NCBI RefSeq assembly: GCF_036127095.1
Contig: NZ_CP108006.1
Location: 5,447,501-5,511,500, forward strand
Reading direction: 5' to 3'
Origin: Streptomyces sp. NBC_00335
GTDB taxonomy: Bacteria > Actinomycetota > Actinomycetes > Streptomycetales > Streptomycetaceae
DNA: 64,000 bases
Both the position numbers and the translations under genes were made by a program. Numbering within the stretch: the first letter of the stretch is position 1; each line of letters begins with the position of its first letter. Below are positions 16,893-25,534 of the stretch, piece after piece. The notes beneath the pieces were generated by a model. It saw only the letters and a program-made list of their open reading frames with translations, made no database searches and was not told the DNA's origin.

Positions 16893-17771
16893 GTGGCGAG
16901 CAAGGGCAAGGGCAATGACAAGCGGCGCGGGCGCGAGACCTCCGAGGCGCCGGCCGGGCCGGTGGACGGCGGTCACGCCGCGCTGGAGCCCGACCGGGAG
17001 CGGTCGCGCGCCTGGACCCTGCTGATCGACGGGGCCCCGCAGTCCCACGTGGACCTGGACGACCCCGGACACCTGGACTTCGCCTACCAGCGCCGGATCG
17101 GCCACCTGATCGACCTGTTCGCCCCCGCCCGGCAGCCCCTGAACGTGCTCCACCTCGGCGGCGGCGCCTTCACCCTGGCGCGCTACACGGCCGCCGCCCG
17201 CCCCCGCTCGACGCAGCAGATCGTCGAGATCGACGCCGGGCTCGTGGCCTTCGTACGGGAGCACCTGCCGCTGGACCCGCAGGCCCGGGTCCGGGTCCGC
17301 GCGGTCGACGCCCGGGCCGGGCTGGCGAAGATCCCCGACGGCTGGGCCGACCTGGTGATCGCCGACGTGTTCAGCGGGGCCCGCACCCCGGCGCACCTGA
17401 CGAGCGCCGAGTTCCTGGACGACGTACGCCGGGCCCTGGCGCCGGGCGGCTGGTACGTGGCGAACCTCGCGGACGGTCCGCCGCTCTCCCATCTGCGGGG
17501 CCAGATCGCCACGGCCGCGTCCCGGTTCGCGGAGCTGGCGCTGGCCGCCGACCCCGTGGTGTGGCGGGGGAAACGCTTCGGCAACGCCGTGCTGGTGGCC
17601 GCCGACCGGGAGCTCCCGGTCGCCGAGTTCACCCGGCGGGTGGCGAGCGATCCGCACCCCGGACGGGTCGAACACGGCCGCGCCCTCATCGACTTCGCGG
17701 GCGGCGCCGTCCCGGTCTCGGACGCCTCGGCGGTGGCCTCGCCGGAGCCCCCGCCGTCCGTCTTCCGCTGA
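16893..17771 (+). CDS. Spermidine-synthase-like (SpeE-fold) methyltransferase-type protein
   Basis: This 292-residue soluble protein has a Rossmann-type transferase fold. After a Lys/Arg/Gly-rich head come SHVDLDDPGHLDFAYQRR (substrate-side motif), the nucleotide loop NVLHLGGGAFTLARY, the acidic-end strand VEIDAGLVAFV and the DLVIADVFSG strand. This is the layout of spermidine-synthase-like proteins common in actinobacteria. The catalytic Asp region is changed to DVFSGARTP, so it may not make polyamines. The 3' end converges on the acyl-CoA ligase gene with 7 bases between stops. Confidence 0.85.
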   Translation: MASKGKGNDKRRGRETSEAPAGPVDGGHAALEPDRERSRAWTLLIDGAPQSHVDLDDPGHLDFAYQRRIGHLIDLFAPARQPLNVLHLGGGAFTLARYTAAARPRSTQQIVEIDAGLVAFVREHLPLDPQARVRVRAVDARAGLAKIPDGWADLVIADVFSGARTPAHLTSAEFLDDVRRALAPGGWYVANLADGPPLSHLRGQIATAASRFAELALAADPVVWRGKRFGNAVLVAADRELPVAEFTRRVASDPHPGRVEHGRALIDFAGGAVPVSDASAVASPEPPPSVFR

Positions 17772-17778
17772 CGCCCGG

Positions 17779-19281
17779 CTACTCCCGCGAAGCCGCGGCC
17801 AGCTCGCGCAGGCGCCGCTTGTCCGGCTTGCCGCGGCCCGTCAGCGGGAGCGCCGGCAGCCAGAACACCGCCGCGGGCCGCTGCCCCGGCGCCAGCTCCG
17901 CCTCGACCAGCGCGCACGCCTCGGCCGCCGCTTCCTCCGTCGGGGCGTGCCCGGGGGCCGCGACGAGGAACGCGCACACGGCTTCCCCGGTGACCGGGTC
18001 CGTCCGCCCCACGACGGCCGCCCGGGCCACGGCGGGGTGCCGGGTCAGGGCCGTCTCGATCGGGCCGCAGTAGATGTTGGCCCCGTGCACCATGACCACG
18101 TCCTTGACCCGGTCGTCGAGGTACAGGTACCCGTCGGCGTCGAAATGCCCGACGTCTCCCGTGCGCAGCCAGCCGTCGTGCAGGACCTCGGCCGTCAGGG
18201 CGGGCTGGTTGCGGTAGCCGGCCATGACCATCGGGGAGCGCACCCACACCTCGCCGGTGGCCCCGGGCGCGCAGCCCCGTACCTCGACCTCCACCCCGGG
18301 CGCCGGCCGGCCGACGGAACCGAGCAGTTGGGGGCGGTCGGTGGCCGCCGCGTCGTGGTCGGCCGGGGAGAGCCGGCTGAGCACCCCGGCCTCGTTCATC
18401 CCGTAGCCCTGGGTCCAGCGCACCCCGGGACCCCAGCGGGTCAGCGCCCGCCGCAGCCGCTCCGGGTGCACGGGGGAGTCGCCGTAGGAGACCCGTACCA
18501 GGCCGGGCACGCCGTCGGCGGTCTCCGGGTCGTCGAGCAGCCGGTACAGCATCGAGGGGGTCAGGTACGTGGCCGCCGGCCCGAGCCGCCGGCAGGCCTC
18601 GGCGAACTCCCGGGTGCCGAGGGGGTGCACGATCTCCGAGCGGCCGCCGACGCGCAGCTGCTCCAGGCAGCGGCCGCCGGAGCGCTGGGAGAGCGCGTCG
18701 GTCGAGACGAACGTGAGCGGCGCGGAGCCGTCGGTGGACGGGGAGTCGCCGCGGGTTGCCGTACGGGCCGCCATCGCGGCGAAGGTCGAGGCCACCCCCT
18801 TCGGCCGGCCCGTCGTACCGCCCGTGTAGGTCACCCGGGCCACGTCCTCGCCGCGCGCCGCCACCGCGACGGGCAGGGCCTCCCGGGTGGAGGCCAGCTC
18901 CAGCAGCGCGGCCAGCCCGATGCGGGCTCCCGGGCCCGGCGGCACCGGGGTGTCGTGGACGACCAGGTCGGGCTCGCAGTCCCGTAGGAGGTGGTCGAGT
19001 CCGTGGGTGGTGGGGCCGACGCACACGTGGGTCAGCCGGGCCCCCAGCACGTGCGCGGCGAGCCGTACGAGCAGGGTCCGGGGCGGATTGCCCGCCGATA
19101 CGCAGGCCAGCCCGGAGCCGCGCCGGATCCCCAGCTCGGCCAGGGCGCCCGCCAGCCGGTACGTCCAGGCCAGCACCTCGGAGTGGGTCAGGACCCAGGA
19201 CCCGGACCCGAAGGCGGGGCGGTCGCCGTACCGCTCGCAGGCGTCGATCAGGTCCGTGACGTACCGCGCGCCGCTGCTCAT
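17779..19281 (-). CDS. Class I adenylate-forming enzyme (acyl-CoA ligase)
   Basis: This AMP-dependent synthetase of 500 residues activates a carboxylic acid as acyl-AMP and probably transfers it to CoA. The core motif is YTGGTTGRPKGV (A3). Others are QGYGMNEAG (A5), LRTGDVGHFDADGYLYLDDR (A7-A8) and the C-terminal catalytic Lys in GRGKPDKRR (A10). The ATG at 19281 fits the family N-terminus; no ribosome site is evident. A remaining frame to 19329 is unlikely. It is a single gene with no PKS or NRPS neighbours, and the substrate is not predictable. Confidence 0.9.
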   Translation of the reverse strand: MSSGARYVTDLIDACERYGDRPAFGSGSWVLTHSEVLAWTYRLAGALAELGIRRGSGLACVSAGNPPRTLLVRLAAHVLGARLTHVCVGPTTHGLDHLLRDCEPDLVVHDTPVPPGPGARIGLAALLELASTREALPVAVAARGEDVARVTYTGGTTGRPKGVASTFAAMAARTATRGDSPSTDGSAPLTFVSTDALSQRSGGRCLEQLRVGGRSEIVHPLGTREFAEACRRLGPAATYLTPSMLYRLLDDPETADGVPGLVRVSYGDSPVHPERLRRALTRWGPGVRWTQGYGMNEAGVLSRLSPADHDAAATDRPQLLGSVGRPAPGVEVEVRGCAPGATGEVWVRSPMVMAGYRNQPALTAEVLHDGWLRTGDVGHFDADGYLYLDDRVKDVVMVHGANIYCGPIETALTRHPAVARAAVVGRTDPVTGEAVCAFLVAAPGHAPTEEAAAEACALVEAELAPGQRPAAVFWLPALPLTGRGKPDKRRLRELAAASRE

Positions 19282-19340
19282 GGCGCCACGGTATCCGGCG
19301 GTCCCGATCCGAAGGACGGGCCCTGCCACCAGGAGACGGT

Positions 19341-19895
19341 CTAGGGGTCGACGATCTCCACCAGCGGCGGGTGGTCGTGCCAGGTGCAGAACACCGACAC
19401 CTCGCGGCCGTCACGGGTGAAGGTGACGCGGATCCAGGACGGCTGCTTCCAGACCTGCATCCGCCACCCGGCCAGCGGGGTCGCCGAGACCAGATCGGCG
19501 GAGGTGGTGCCCAGATCGAAGACGACCCGGCCGCCCGAGACGCTGTACGCCTTCACGTTCTCGCTCGCGGCCCCCTGCCGCTGCGGCCGGGGGGTGGGCG
19601 GCGGGGAGGATCTGGCAGAGGGGGAAGGGGAGGCCGGCGCGGTGGACGCGGACGCGGACGGCGACGGCGAAGGCGACGGCGAGGGTGTCGGGGACGGCAG
19701 GGGCTCCGGCTGCGTCGCCCGGTGGGTGGAGGAGGAGAGGGGCTGCGTGGCCAGCGGCACCGCGAGCGGCGGATCGTAGGCGGTACCGGACATGACCGAG
19801 TGCACGCCCCACCACGACAGCGTCACCGCCGCCCCGGTCGCCAGGGTCCACGCACCCGCATGGCCGACTGCTCTCCCGACAAGTCCTCGTCGCAT
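19341..19895 (-). CDS. Membrane-anchored protein with Ser/Pro/Ala linker
   Basis: This 184-residue protein starts at ATG 19895. One hydrophobic anchor (about residues 12-34) precedes a Ser-Pro/Ser-Ala repeat stalk (about 60-105). A small extracellular beta domain ends in WIRVTFTRDGREVSVFCTW. I do not know the domain. It is divergent from a response-regulator/kinase pair, which suggests that it is an accessory sensor or a target of that system; this is inference. Confidence 0.7.
   Translation of the reverse strand: MRRGLVGRAVGHAGAWTLATGAAVTLSWWGVHSVMSGTAYDPPLAVPLATQPLSSSTHRATQPEPLPSPTPSPSPSPSPSASASTAPASPSPSARSSPPPTPRPQRQGAASENVKAYSVSGGRVVFDLGTTSADLVSATPLAGWRMQVWKQPSWIRVTFTRDGREVSVFCTWHDHPPLVEIVDP
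19647..19695. repeat. 6-bp tandem repeat coding Ser-Pro/Ser-Ala stalk
   Basis: Repeats of GACGCG/GACGGC/GAAGGC units on the plus strand encode the Ser-Pro and Ser-Ala alternation of the opposite-strand membrane protein. Slippage-prone, so stalk length may vary between strains. Confidence 0.6.
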
Positions 19896-19974
19896 CGGGG
19901 GACATACTGCACCACCCGTCCCAGACCCGGCCCGGCACCCCTCGCCATCCCCCGAATGGGCTACCGTGCGGGCC

Positions 19975-20664
19975 ATGGCTAGTGTGCTCGTGGTCGAGGA
20001 CGACCAGTTCGTACGTTCCGCCCTCATCCGGCACCTGACAGAGGCCTCGCACACCGTGCGCAGCGTCGGCACCGCCCTGGAGGCGCTGCGCGAGGTCGCC
20101 CACAACCGCTTCGACGTGGTGATCCTCGACCTCGGACTGCCCGACCTGGACGGCGCCGAGGCCCTGAAGATGCTGCGCGGGATCACCGACGTGCCCGTCA
20201 TCATCGCGACCGCCCGCGACGACGAGGCGGAGATCGTCCGGCTGCTCAACGACGGCGCCGACGACTACCTGACCAAACCCTTCTCCGTGGAACACCTCTC
20301 CGCCCGGATGGCCGCCGTCCTGCGCCGCGCCCGCTCCTCCGCCGGGGCCGAACCGCCCTCCCGCGTGCTGCGCGTCGGCGGCCTCGCCATCGACCCGCTG
20401 CGCCGCCAGGCCGAGCTGGACGGGGCGGTACTGGACCTCACGCGGCGGGAGTTCGACCTGCTGGCCTTCCTCGCCGGGCGGCCGGGCGTGGTCGTGGCCC
20501 GCCGGGAGCTGCTCGCCGAGGTCTGGCAGCAGTCGTACGGCGACGACCAGACCATCGACGTCCACCTGTCGTGGCTGCGCCGCAAGCTCGGCGAGACCGC
20601 CGCCAGCCCGCGCTACCTGCACACGTTGCGGGGTGTCGGGGTGAAGCTGGAGCCGCCGGCGTGA
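19975..20664 (+). CDS. OmpR-family response regulator
   Basis: This 229-residue regulator has a receiver domain with the acidic pair VVEDDQ, the phosphorylated Asp in VVILDLGLPDLDG (near residue 51), Thr in IIATARDD and Lys in LTKPFS. The C-terminal winged helix contains LTRREFDLLAFL and DVHLSWLRRKLGE. The ATG at 19975 is 8 nt after a TACCGT box (19962-19967), so it may be leaderless. Ten bases separate it from the kinase gene. It is divergent from the membrane-anchored protein gene. Confidence 0.93.
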   Translation: MASVLVVEDDQFVRSALIRHLTEASHTVRSVGTALEALREVAHNRFDVVILDLGLPDLDGAEALKMLRGITDVPVIIATARDDEAEIVRLLNDGADDYLTKPFSVEHLSARMAAVLRRARSSAGAEPPSRVLRVGGLAIDPLRRQAELDGAVLDLTRREFDLLAFLAGRPGVVVARRELLAEVWQQSYGDDQTIDVHLSWLRRKLGETAASPRYLHTLRGVGVKLEPPA

Positions 20665-20674
20665 GGGGCCCGCT

Positions 20675-22048
20675 GTGAGGTGGGCGCTGGTCAAGGTGTG
20701 CCTCGCGGTCACCGTGATGGTGGTCGTGGCCTTCGCCGTACCGCTCGGGCTCGTCGTCCAGGAGATGGCCAGCGACCGGGCGTTCTCCAACGCCGAGCGG
20801 CAGGCCGCCACCATCGGGCCGACGCTGTCCATCACCACCGACCCGGTGCAGTTGCGCAAGGCCGTGGAATCCACGCAGATGGGCGCCGACCGGCGGATGG
20901 CCGTGCACGTCCCGGCCGTCGGGGACGACCCGCGCGTGGACATCGGCGACGGCTGGGCCGGCGAGCGCGCCGTCTCCCAGGTCCGGCGGATCGGGCGGGC
21001 CGCGACGGCCCCCGTGGCGGGCGGCGGCTTCGCGCTGCTCCAGCCCGTGGCGCTCGGCTCCGGGGACATCGCCGTGGTGGAGATCCTCGTTCCGGAGAGC
21101 GAGGTCAGCAACGGCGTCGCCACCGCCTGGGTGGTCCTCGCCGGAGTGGGCCTCGCCCTGGTCGTGGGCTCGGTGGCGGTCGCGGACCGGCTCGGCGCCC
21201 GCCTGGTGCGGCCGGCCGAGCGGCTCGCGGACGCCGCGCACCGGCTGGGCGAGGGGCGGCTGGGGGCGCGGGTCCCGGAGGACGGGCCGAAGGAACTCCG
21301 CTCGGCGGCCGTCGCGTTCAACTCGATGGCGGACCAGGTGGTGGAACTCCTGGCCAACGAGCGGGAGCTGGCCGCCGACCTCTCGCACCGGCTGCGGACC
21401 CCGCTGACGGTGCTGCGGCTCAACGCGGCCTCGCTCGGCGACGGCCCGGCGGCGGAGCAGACCCGGGCGGCCGTGGAGCAACTGGAGCGGGAGGTCGACA
21501 CGATCATCCGTACGGCCCGCGAGCAGCGGTCCGCCGCCGCACAGGGGCCGGGCGCCGGCTGCGACGCCTCCGAGGTGATCCGCGACCGGATGGGGTTCTG
21601 GTCGGCGCTGGCCGAGGACGAGGGCCGCGAGGTGCGGCTCGCGGGGGTCGACCGTACGGTACGGATCCCCGTGGCCCGGCCGGAACTGGCCGCGGCGCTG
21701 GACGCCATGCTCGGCAACGTGTTCCGGCACACCCCCGAGGGCACCCCCTTCGCGGTGGACGTCCACGACGCCGGGGACGCGGTCATCGTGCTCGTCTCGG
21801 ACGCGGGAGGCGGCATCGCCGATCCGGACGCGGCCCTGCGGCGCGGCAACGACGGCGGCCGCGACGGGTCCACGGGCCTGGGGCTGGACATCGTCCGGCG
21901 GGTCGCGGAGTCGACGGGCGGGGACGTACGGCTGGGGCGTTCGGTGCTCGGCGGCACCGAGGTGCGGGTGTGGATCGCGCTGGACGGGCGGACGCGGGGA
22001 GACGCGGGGCGCGCCGGACGCAGCCGACGCAAGCGGCGACGCAACTGA
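20675..22048 (+). CDS. Sensor histidine kinase
   Basis: This 457-residue membrane kinase starts at GTG 20675. Two membrane segments (about residues 5-27 and 150-175) flank an extracellular sensor of about 120 residues. A HAMP region follows (LVRPAERLADAAHRLGEG), then the phosphorylated His in DLSHRLRTPLTVL (near residue 238). The ATP domain has N (MLGNVFRHTPEG), G1 (SDAGGGI) and G2 (GSTGLGLDIVRR) boxes. The Arg-rich C-terminus runs into the repeated 3' region. It pairs with the response regulator; the signal is unknown. Confidence 0.93.
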   Translation: MRWALVKVCLAVTVMVVVAFAVPLGLVVQEMASDRAFSNAERQAATIGPTLSITTDPVQLRKAVESTQMGADRRMAVHVPAVGDDPRVDIGDGWAGERAVSQVRRIGRAATAPVAGGGFALLQPVALGSGDIAVVEILVPESEVSNGVATAWVVLAGVGLALVVGSVAVADRLGARLVRPAERLADAAHRLGEGRLGARVPEDGPKELRSAAVAFNSMADQVVELLANERELAADLSHRLRTPLTVLRLNAASLGDGPAAEQTRAAVEQLEREVDTIIRTAREQRSAAAQGPGAGCDASEVIRDRMGFWSALAEDEGREVRLAGVDRTVRIPVARPELAAALDAMLGNVFRHTPEGTPFAVDVHDAGDAVIVLVSDAGGGIADPDAALRRGNDGGRDGSTGLGLDIVRRVAESTGGDVRLGRSVLGGTEVRVWIALDGRTRGDAGRAGRSRRKRRRN

Positions 22049-22113
22049 CGCAGGCGACGCACCGGGCGCAACTGACGCAACCGGCGTAGGCCACGCAACT
22101 GACGTAACCGACG
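22015..22113. repeat. Degenerate tandem ACGCAAC-TG / ACGTAAC-CG repeats
   Basis: About ten imperfect 9-11-bp units built on ACGCAACTG or ACGTAACCG start inside the kinase 3' end and continue past its stop at 22048. They are not a coding linker beyond the stop. They could be slippage-born, or sites for a protein or an RNA structure. Confidence 0.6.
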
Positions 22114-22179
22114 TAACCCTGCGGGCGGCCGGGGCGCGCCGCCCGCCCGGAATGTCCCCCTGTCGGTACGGTCCGCGCC

Positions 22180-22344
22180 ATGGACACCCTCATCTTCGGC
22201 GGCCTCCTCGCCACCCTGATCTCGATGTACCGGGACGCCCCGAGGTTCGTCGTGCTCGGCGCCTGGTGGCTCATGCTCCTCGCCGTGATCCTGCTGATGG
22301 CGCACCACATCACCAGCGGCCTCGCCCTCACCTTGAGCTACTGA
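22180..22344 (+). CDS. DUF5993-like small membrane protein (54 aa)
   Basis: This short gene encodes 54 residues starting MDTLIFGGLLATLISMYRD. It has two hydrophobic stretches around an RDAPRF turn. Its stop is 2 bases before the GTG of the DsbB-like gene, so the two are coupled. A small protein of this kind (the family I recall as DUF5993) commonly precedes DsbB-like proteins in actinobacteria. It probably forms part of that membrane complex. Confidence 0.75.
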   Translation: MDTLIFGGLLATLISMYRDAPRFVVLGAWWLMLLAVILLMAHHITSGLALTLSY

Positions 22345-22346
22345 CC

Positions 22347-22997
22347 GTGGCCGCGATGTCCAGCCTCCTCCCGGAGGCCTCCCTGGAGGGCGGCCTGCTG
22401 GGCCGGGTCCAGTTCTGGTTCGCGTGCGTCTTCGCCATCGGCTGGACCGGGGTGGTGTGCGGCGGGCTCTTCTACCAGTTCGGCATGTGGGAGTACCCCT
22501 GCCCGCTCTGCATCGTGCAGCGGATGTTCATGCTGCTGGCGGCGATGGGGGCGGCCCACATCATCCGGACGGCACTGTCGCGCGGGGCGGTGACCGGCCG
22601 CGACTACATGATGGGCTGGGGCCTGTCCCTGGTCGCCGTGATCGCCGGCTCGTTCGCCTCGTGGCGGCAGACGATGCTGCACGTCCTGCCGGGCGACAAG
22701 GGCTACGGGAGCGAGGTGTTCGGCCTGCACCTCTACGTCTGGGCGTGGATCCTCTTCCAGGCCTCGGTCGTCGCCGTCGGCATCGTCCTGGCCTTCGCCC
22801 ACGCCACCGCGGACCGGGCCGTCCCGGCGCAGGACCCGGGACCGTACCGCGCGGTGGGGACGGCCGCGCTGTGGTTCCTGGGGCTGGTGATCGCGGTGAA
22901 CATCGTGGCCGTCTTCCTGGAGGAGGGCTTCCACTGGTTCCTGCCGGACGACCCGTCGCGCTATCAGTTCTTCTACGACGTGGGGATCCTGGACTAG
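22347..22997 (+). CDS. DsbB-like disulfide-bond membrane oxidoreductase, second Cys pair missing
   Basis: This four-helix membrane protein has 216 residues from GTG 22347; ATG 22356 is an alternative. The quinone-linked motif YPCPLCIVQR (CxxC) follows the second helix, as in DsbB/VKOR-like BdbC. The loop between helices 3 and 4 (MLHVLPGDKGYG) has no Cys, so the second, periplasmic Cys pair of DsbB is absent. The remaining Cys lie inside helix 1-2. Its role in disulfide formation is inferred, and it may need a partner thiol protein. It is coupled to the upstream DUF5993-like gene. Confidence 0.8.
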   Translation: MAAMSSLLPEASLEGGLLGRVQFWFACVFAIGWTGVVCGGLFYQFGMWEYPCPLCIVQRMFMLLAAMGAAHIIRTALSRGAVTGRDYMMGWGLSLVAVIAGSFASWRQTMLHVLPGDKGYGSEVFGLHLYVWAWILFQASVVAVGIVLAFAHATADRAVPAQDPGPYRAVGTAALWFLGLVIAVNIVAVFLEEGFHWFLPDDPSRYQFFYDVGILD

Positions 22998-23123
22998 CTG
23001 AGGTTGGCGCGGAGTCGACGCCGCCCGGCGCGGGAATCCGTACGACCTGCTTGAGTGGGGCCGCCCTTCTCGTTGATTCCTTCCGTTCCTTCCGTTCTTT
23101 TCCGTCTGTGAGGGGAAGCCGTC

Positions 23124-23798
23124 ATGCGCTACGCAGTCCTCGGCACCGGGATCGTCGGCCGTACGGTCGCCGCCCGGTTGCTCTCCCTCGGCCACGAGGT
23201 CGTCATCGGCACCCGGGACCCCGCGGCCACCCTCGAACGCGACGAGTACGCCACGTGGCAGCAGGCCCACCCGGCCGCGGTCCTCGCCCCCTTCGCGGAA
23301 GCGGCGCGGTTCGGCGAGGTGCTCGTCAACGCCACGGGCGGGCAGGTCAGCGTGGCCGCCCTGACGGCGGCGGACGCCGCGCACCTGGACGGCAAGATCC
23401 TGATCGACATCGCGAACCCGCTGGACTTCTCCCGCGGCTTCCCGCCCGGCCTCGACCCGGTCGACAGCGACAGCCTGGGCGAGCTGATCCAGCGGACCTT
23501 CCCGGGGCTGCGCGTGGTCAAGACGCTGAACACGATGAACTGCCAGGTCATGGTCGACCCGGCCAGGGTCCCCGGCGACCACACCGTCTTCCTCTCGGGT
23601 GAGGACGCCGAGGCCAAGAAGGCCGTACGGGAGCTCCTGTACTCCTTCGACTGGCGCGAGCACACCGTCATCGACCTGGGCGGCATCGAGACGGCGCGCG
23701 GTACGGAGATGCTCCTGCCGATCTGGCTCCGGCTGATGGGGAGCCTCGGGCACACGGACTTCAACTTCCACATCCAGGGCGCGAACCGGACGGAGTAG
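23124..23798 (+). CDS. F420-dependent NADP oxidoreductase-family protein
   Basis: This 224-residue Rossmann protein begins with YAVLGTGIVGRTVAARL (GxGxxG) and GTRD, marks of the NADP-binding F420 oxidoreductase family, and continues with LNTMNCQVM and FLSGEDAEAK. It could transfer hydride between NADP and F420 or act on a small substrate. The ATG at 23124 is preceded by GAGGGGA. It is a single gene, with no F420-biosynthesis genes nearby. Confidence 0.88.
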   Translation: MRYAVLGTGIVGRTVAARLLSLGHEVVIGTRDPAATLERDEYATWQQAHPAAVLAPFAEAARFGEVLVNATGGQVSVAALTAADAAHLDGKILIDIANPLDFSRGFPPGLDPVDSDSLGELIQRTFPGLRVVKTLNTMNCQVMVDPARVPGDHTVFLSGEDAEAKKAVRELLYSFDWREHTVIDLGGIETARGTEMLLPIWLRLMGSLGHTDFNFHIQGANRTE

Positions 23799-23877
23799 CG
23801 CGGCGCCCGGACGGAGGCGGAGATGTTGCCGCCTCCCGCACCCGAGCTCAGGGTGGCCGTGACGAAAGGAGCCGCGC

Positions 23878-24177
23878 ATGAGAGTCATGCTCAGGGCCCA
23901 TATGGACACGGCGGCGACGAACGAGGGCATCAAGAGCGGCGCCCTTCCGGCGGCCATGAAGAAGCTCATGGACACCGTGAAGCCGGAGGCCGCCTACTTC
24001 GGGCTCCACGAGGGCGTCCGGTCCTGCTGGATCGTCTTCGACCTCCAGGACAGCGCCCAGATGCCGCCCCTGATGGAGGACCTGTTCCTGCAGTTCAACG
24101 CCGAGCTGGAGGTCGCCCCGGTGATGAACGCCGAGGACCTGGCGAAGGGGCTGGCGGCGATGAAGAGCTCGGGCTGA
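23878..24177 (+). CDS. Small conserved protein, likely alpha/beta-barrel (99 aa)
   Basis: ATG at 23878 with AAAGGAG about 6 nt upstream. The 99 residues look like a dimeric alpha+beta-barrel: strand MRVMLRAHMD, helix, strand AYFGLHEGVRSCWIVFDL, helix MPPLMEDLFLQFN, strand EVAPVM. I recall DUF3303-type proteins with this layout but cannot confirm it. Its last 83 bases overlap the 3' end of the opposing MFS gene. Confidence 0.75.
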   Translation: MRVMLRAHMDTAATNEGIKSGALPAAMKKLMDTVKPEAAYFGLHEGVRSCWIVFDLQDSAQMPPLMEDLFLQFNAELEVAPVMNAEDLAKGLAAMKSSG

Positions 24178-25435
24178 GCCCCGGCACCCGGGCCGGTCCC
24201 GGGACCGGCCCCAGTACCCGGTCGGTGGCCGCCCACGCCAGCACCGCGGAGGCGGCCGCGGCCGCGCACGAGACGGCGAAGGCCGCCCGGTACCCGTAGG
24301 CCGCGGCGAGTGGACCGGCGGCCGCTGCGGCCAGTGCCTGGCCGATGATCAGACCGCTGCCGGCCAGGGTCATGGCCTCGCCCATCCGGCGCGCGGGACC
24401 GGCCCGTTCCACGAGGCCGAAGAGCGCGATGAGGTGCGGGGCGACGGCCAGTCCGATGCCGGCGACGGCGAAGGCGGCGCCCCACAGGCCGGAGACGGCG
24501 AGCAGCGGCAGCGTCAGCAGCGCCTGGACGGCGATGGTCCGGCGCAGCCGGACGGTCAGGCCTGCCGTCCCGGGCCGGGCCACGGTCACGAAGCCGGCGA
24601 TCGAGCTGGTCACGGCCATGGCCGCCCATACGAGCCCGGCGGCCCCGGGGGAGCCGACCGCCACGGCGAGCGCGTTGACCCCGGTATTGGCCCCGCTCCA
24701 CGCGGCGCCCTGCAGGACGGCCACGAAGAACAGCAGCGCGAGCCCCGGAGACCACAGTCGTACGTCGCCCCGCGCGGCGGCGCCCGGTCCCGTCGGGCCG
24801 GGCGCCGTGGGATGCAGGGCGAAGAGCGTCCCGAACACCAGGCCCAGGGCGGCCGCGAGGAGCAGCGCCGACGCGGGATGGACGGTCACCGCGAGGATCC
24901 CGGCCAGCGCGGGCCCCACCATGAAGCCGACCTCGTCGAGGGTGGTGTCGAAGGAGAGCGCGGCCCCGACCAGGGCCTTGTCCTCTCCGGCCAGCCGCGC
25001 CCACCGGGCCCGGGCCAGCGGCCCGATCTGCGCCGCCGTGAGACCGGCGGCGACGGCCAGCGCGATGCGGGCGGCGAGCGGAAGCCCGCCGAGGACGGCG
25101 GCGACGAGGGCGAGGAGCACGGCGGCGTTCGCGGCGCAGGCGACCAGCAGGACGGGCCGGTGGCCGCGCCGGTCGGCGAGCCGGCCGATGACCGGGCCGC
25201 CGAGGGCCTGGCCGAGCCAGAGGGCGGCGGCGATGGCCCCGGCGTCACCGATGCCGTCGCGTTCGTTGATGAGCAGCAGGGTGCCGATGGGGCACAGCGC
25301 GGCGGGGAGCCGGGCGAGGAACCCGTAGACGGGCAGGGCACGGCCGCCGAGGGCGAACACCCCGCGGAAGCCGGCGGGGGCGGATGGGGGTGTGGGTGGG
25401 GGAGTGGGCGCGGGTGTGGGCATGGGCGTGGACAT
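24095..25435 (-). CDS. MFS transporter (drug-exporter type)
   Basis: This 446-residue major-facilitator protein has about 12 hydrophobic helices and the loop 2-3 motif GRLADRRGHRP. The ATG at 25435 has GGAGG 6 nt upstream; TTG 25441 does not. The N-terminus is a Thr-Pro repeat (TPMPTPAPTPPPTPP). The C-terminal ~27 residues (Ser/Pro/Arg-rich) are coded antisense to the 99-aa gene. It is upstream of a MarR gene on the same strand, suggesting an efflux pump; the substrate is unknown. Confidence 0.88.
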   Translation of the reverse strand: MSTPMPTPAPTPPPTPPSAPAGFRGVFALGGRALPVYGFLARLPAALCPIGTLLLINERDGIGDAGAIAAALWLGQALGGPVIGRLADRRGHRPVLLVACAANAAVLLALVAAVLGGLPLAARIALAVAAGLTAAQIGPLARARWARLAGEDKALVGAALSFDTTLDEVGFMVGPALAGILAVTVHPASALLLAAALGLVFGTLFALHPTAPGPTGPGAAARGDVRLWSPGLALLFFVAVLQGAAWSGANTGVNALAVAVGSPGAAGLVWAAMAVTSSIAGFVTVARPGTAGLTVRLRRTIAVQALLTLPLLAVSGLWGAAFAVAGIGLAVAPHLIALFGLVERAGPARRMGEAMTLAGSGLIIGQALAAAAAGPLAAAYGYRAAFAVSCAAAAASAVLAWAATDRVLGPVPGPARVPGLSPSSSSPPAPSPGPRRSSPGRPPARR

Positions 25436-25534
25436 GGACAACCTCCAGCCGCACGCCGACCCTCCCGTTTCTCCGGCGCGCGCCGTTGCCCGTTGGGCGG
25501 GAGGCTAGCGCCGGACCGGCCGGTTCGGTAGGTC

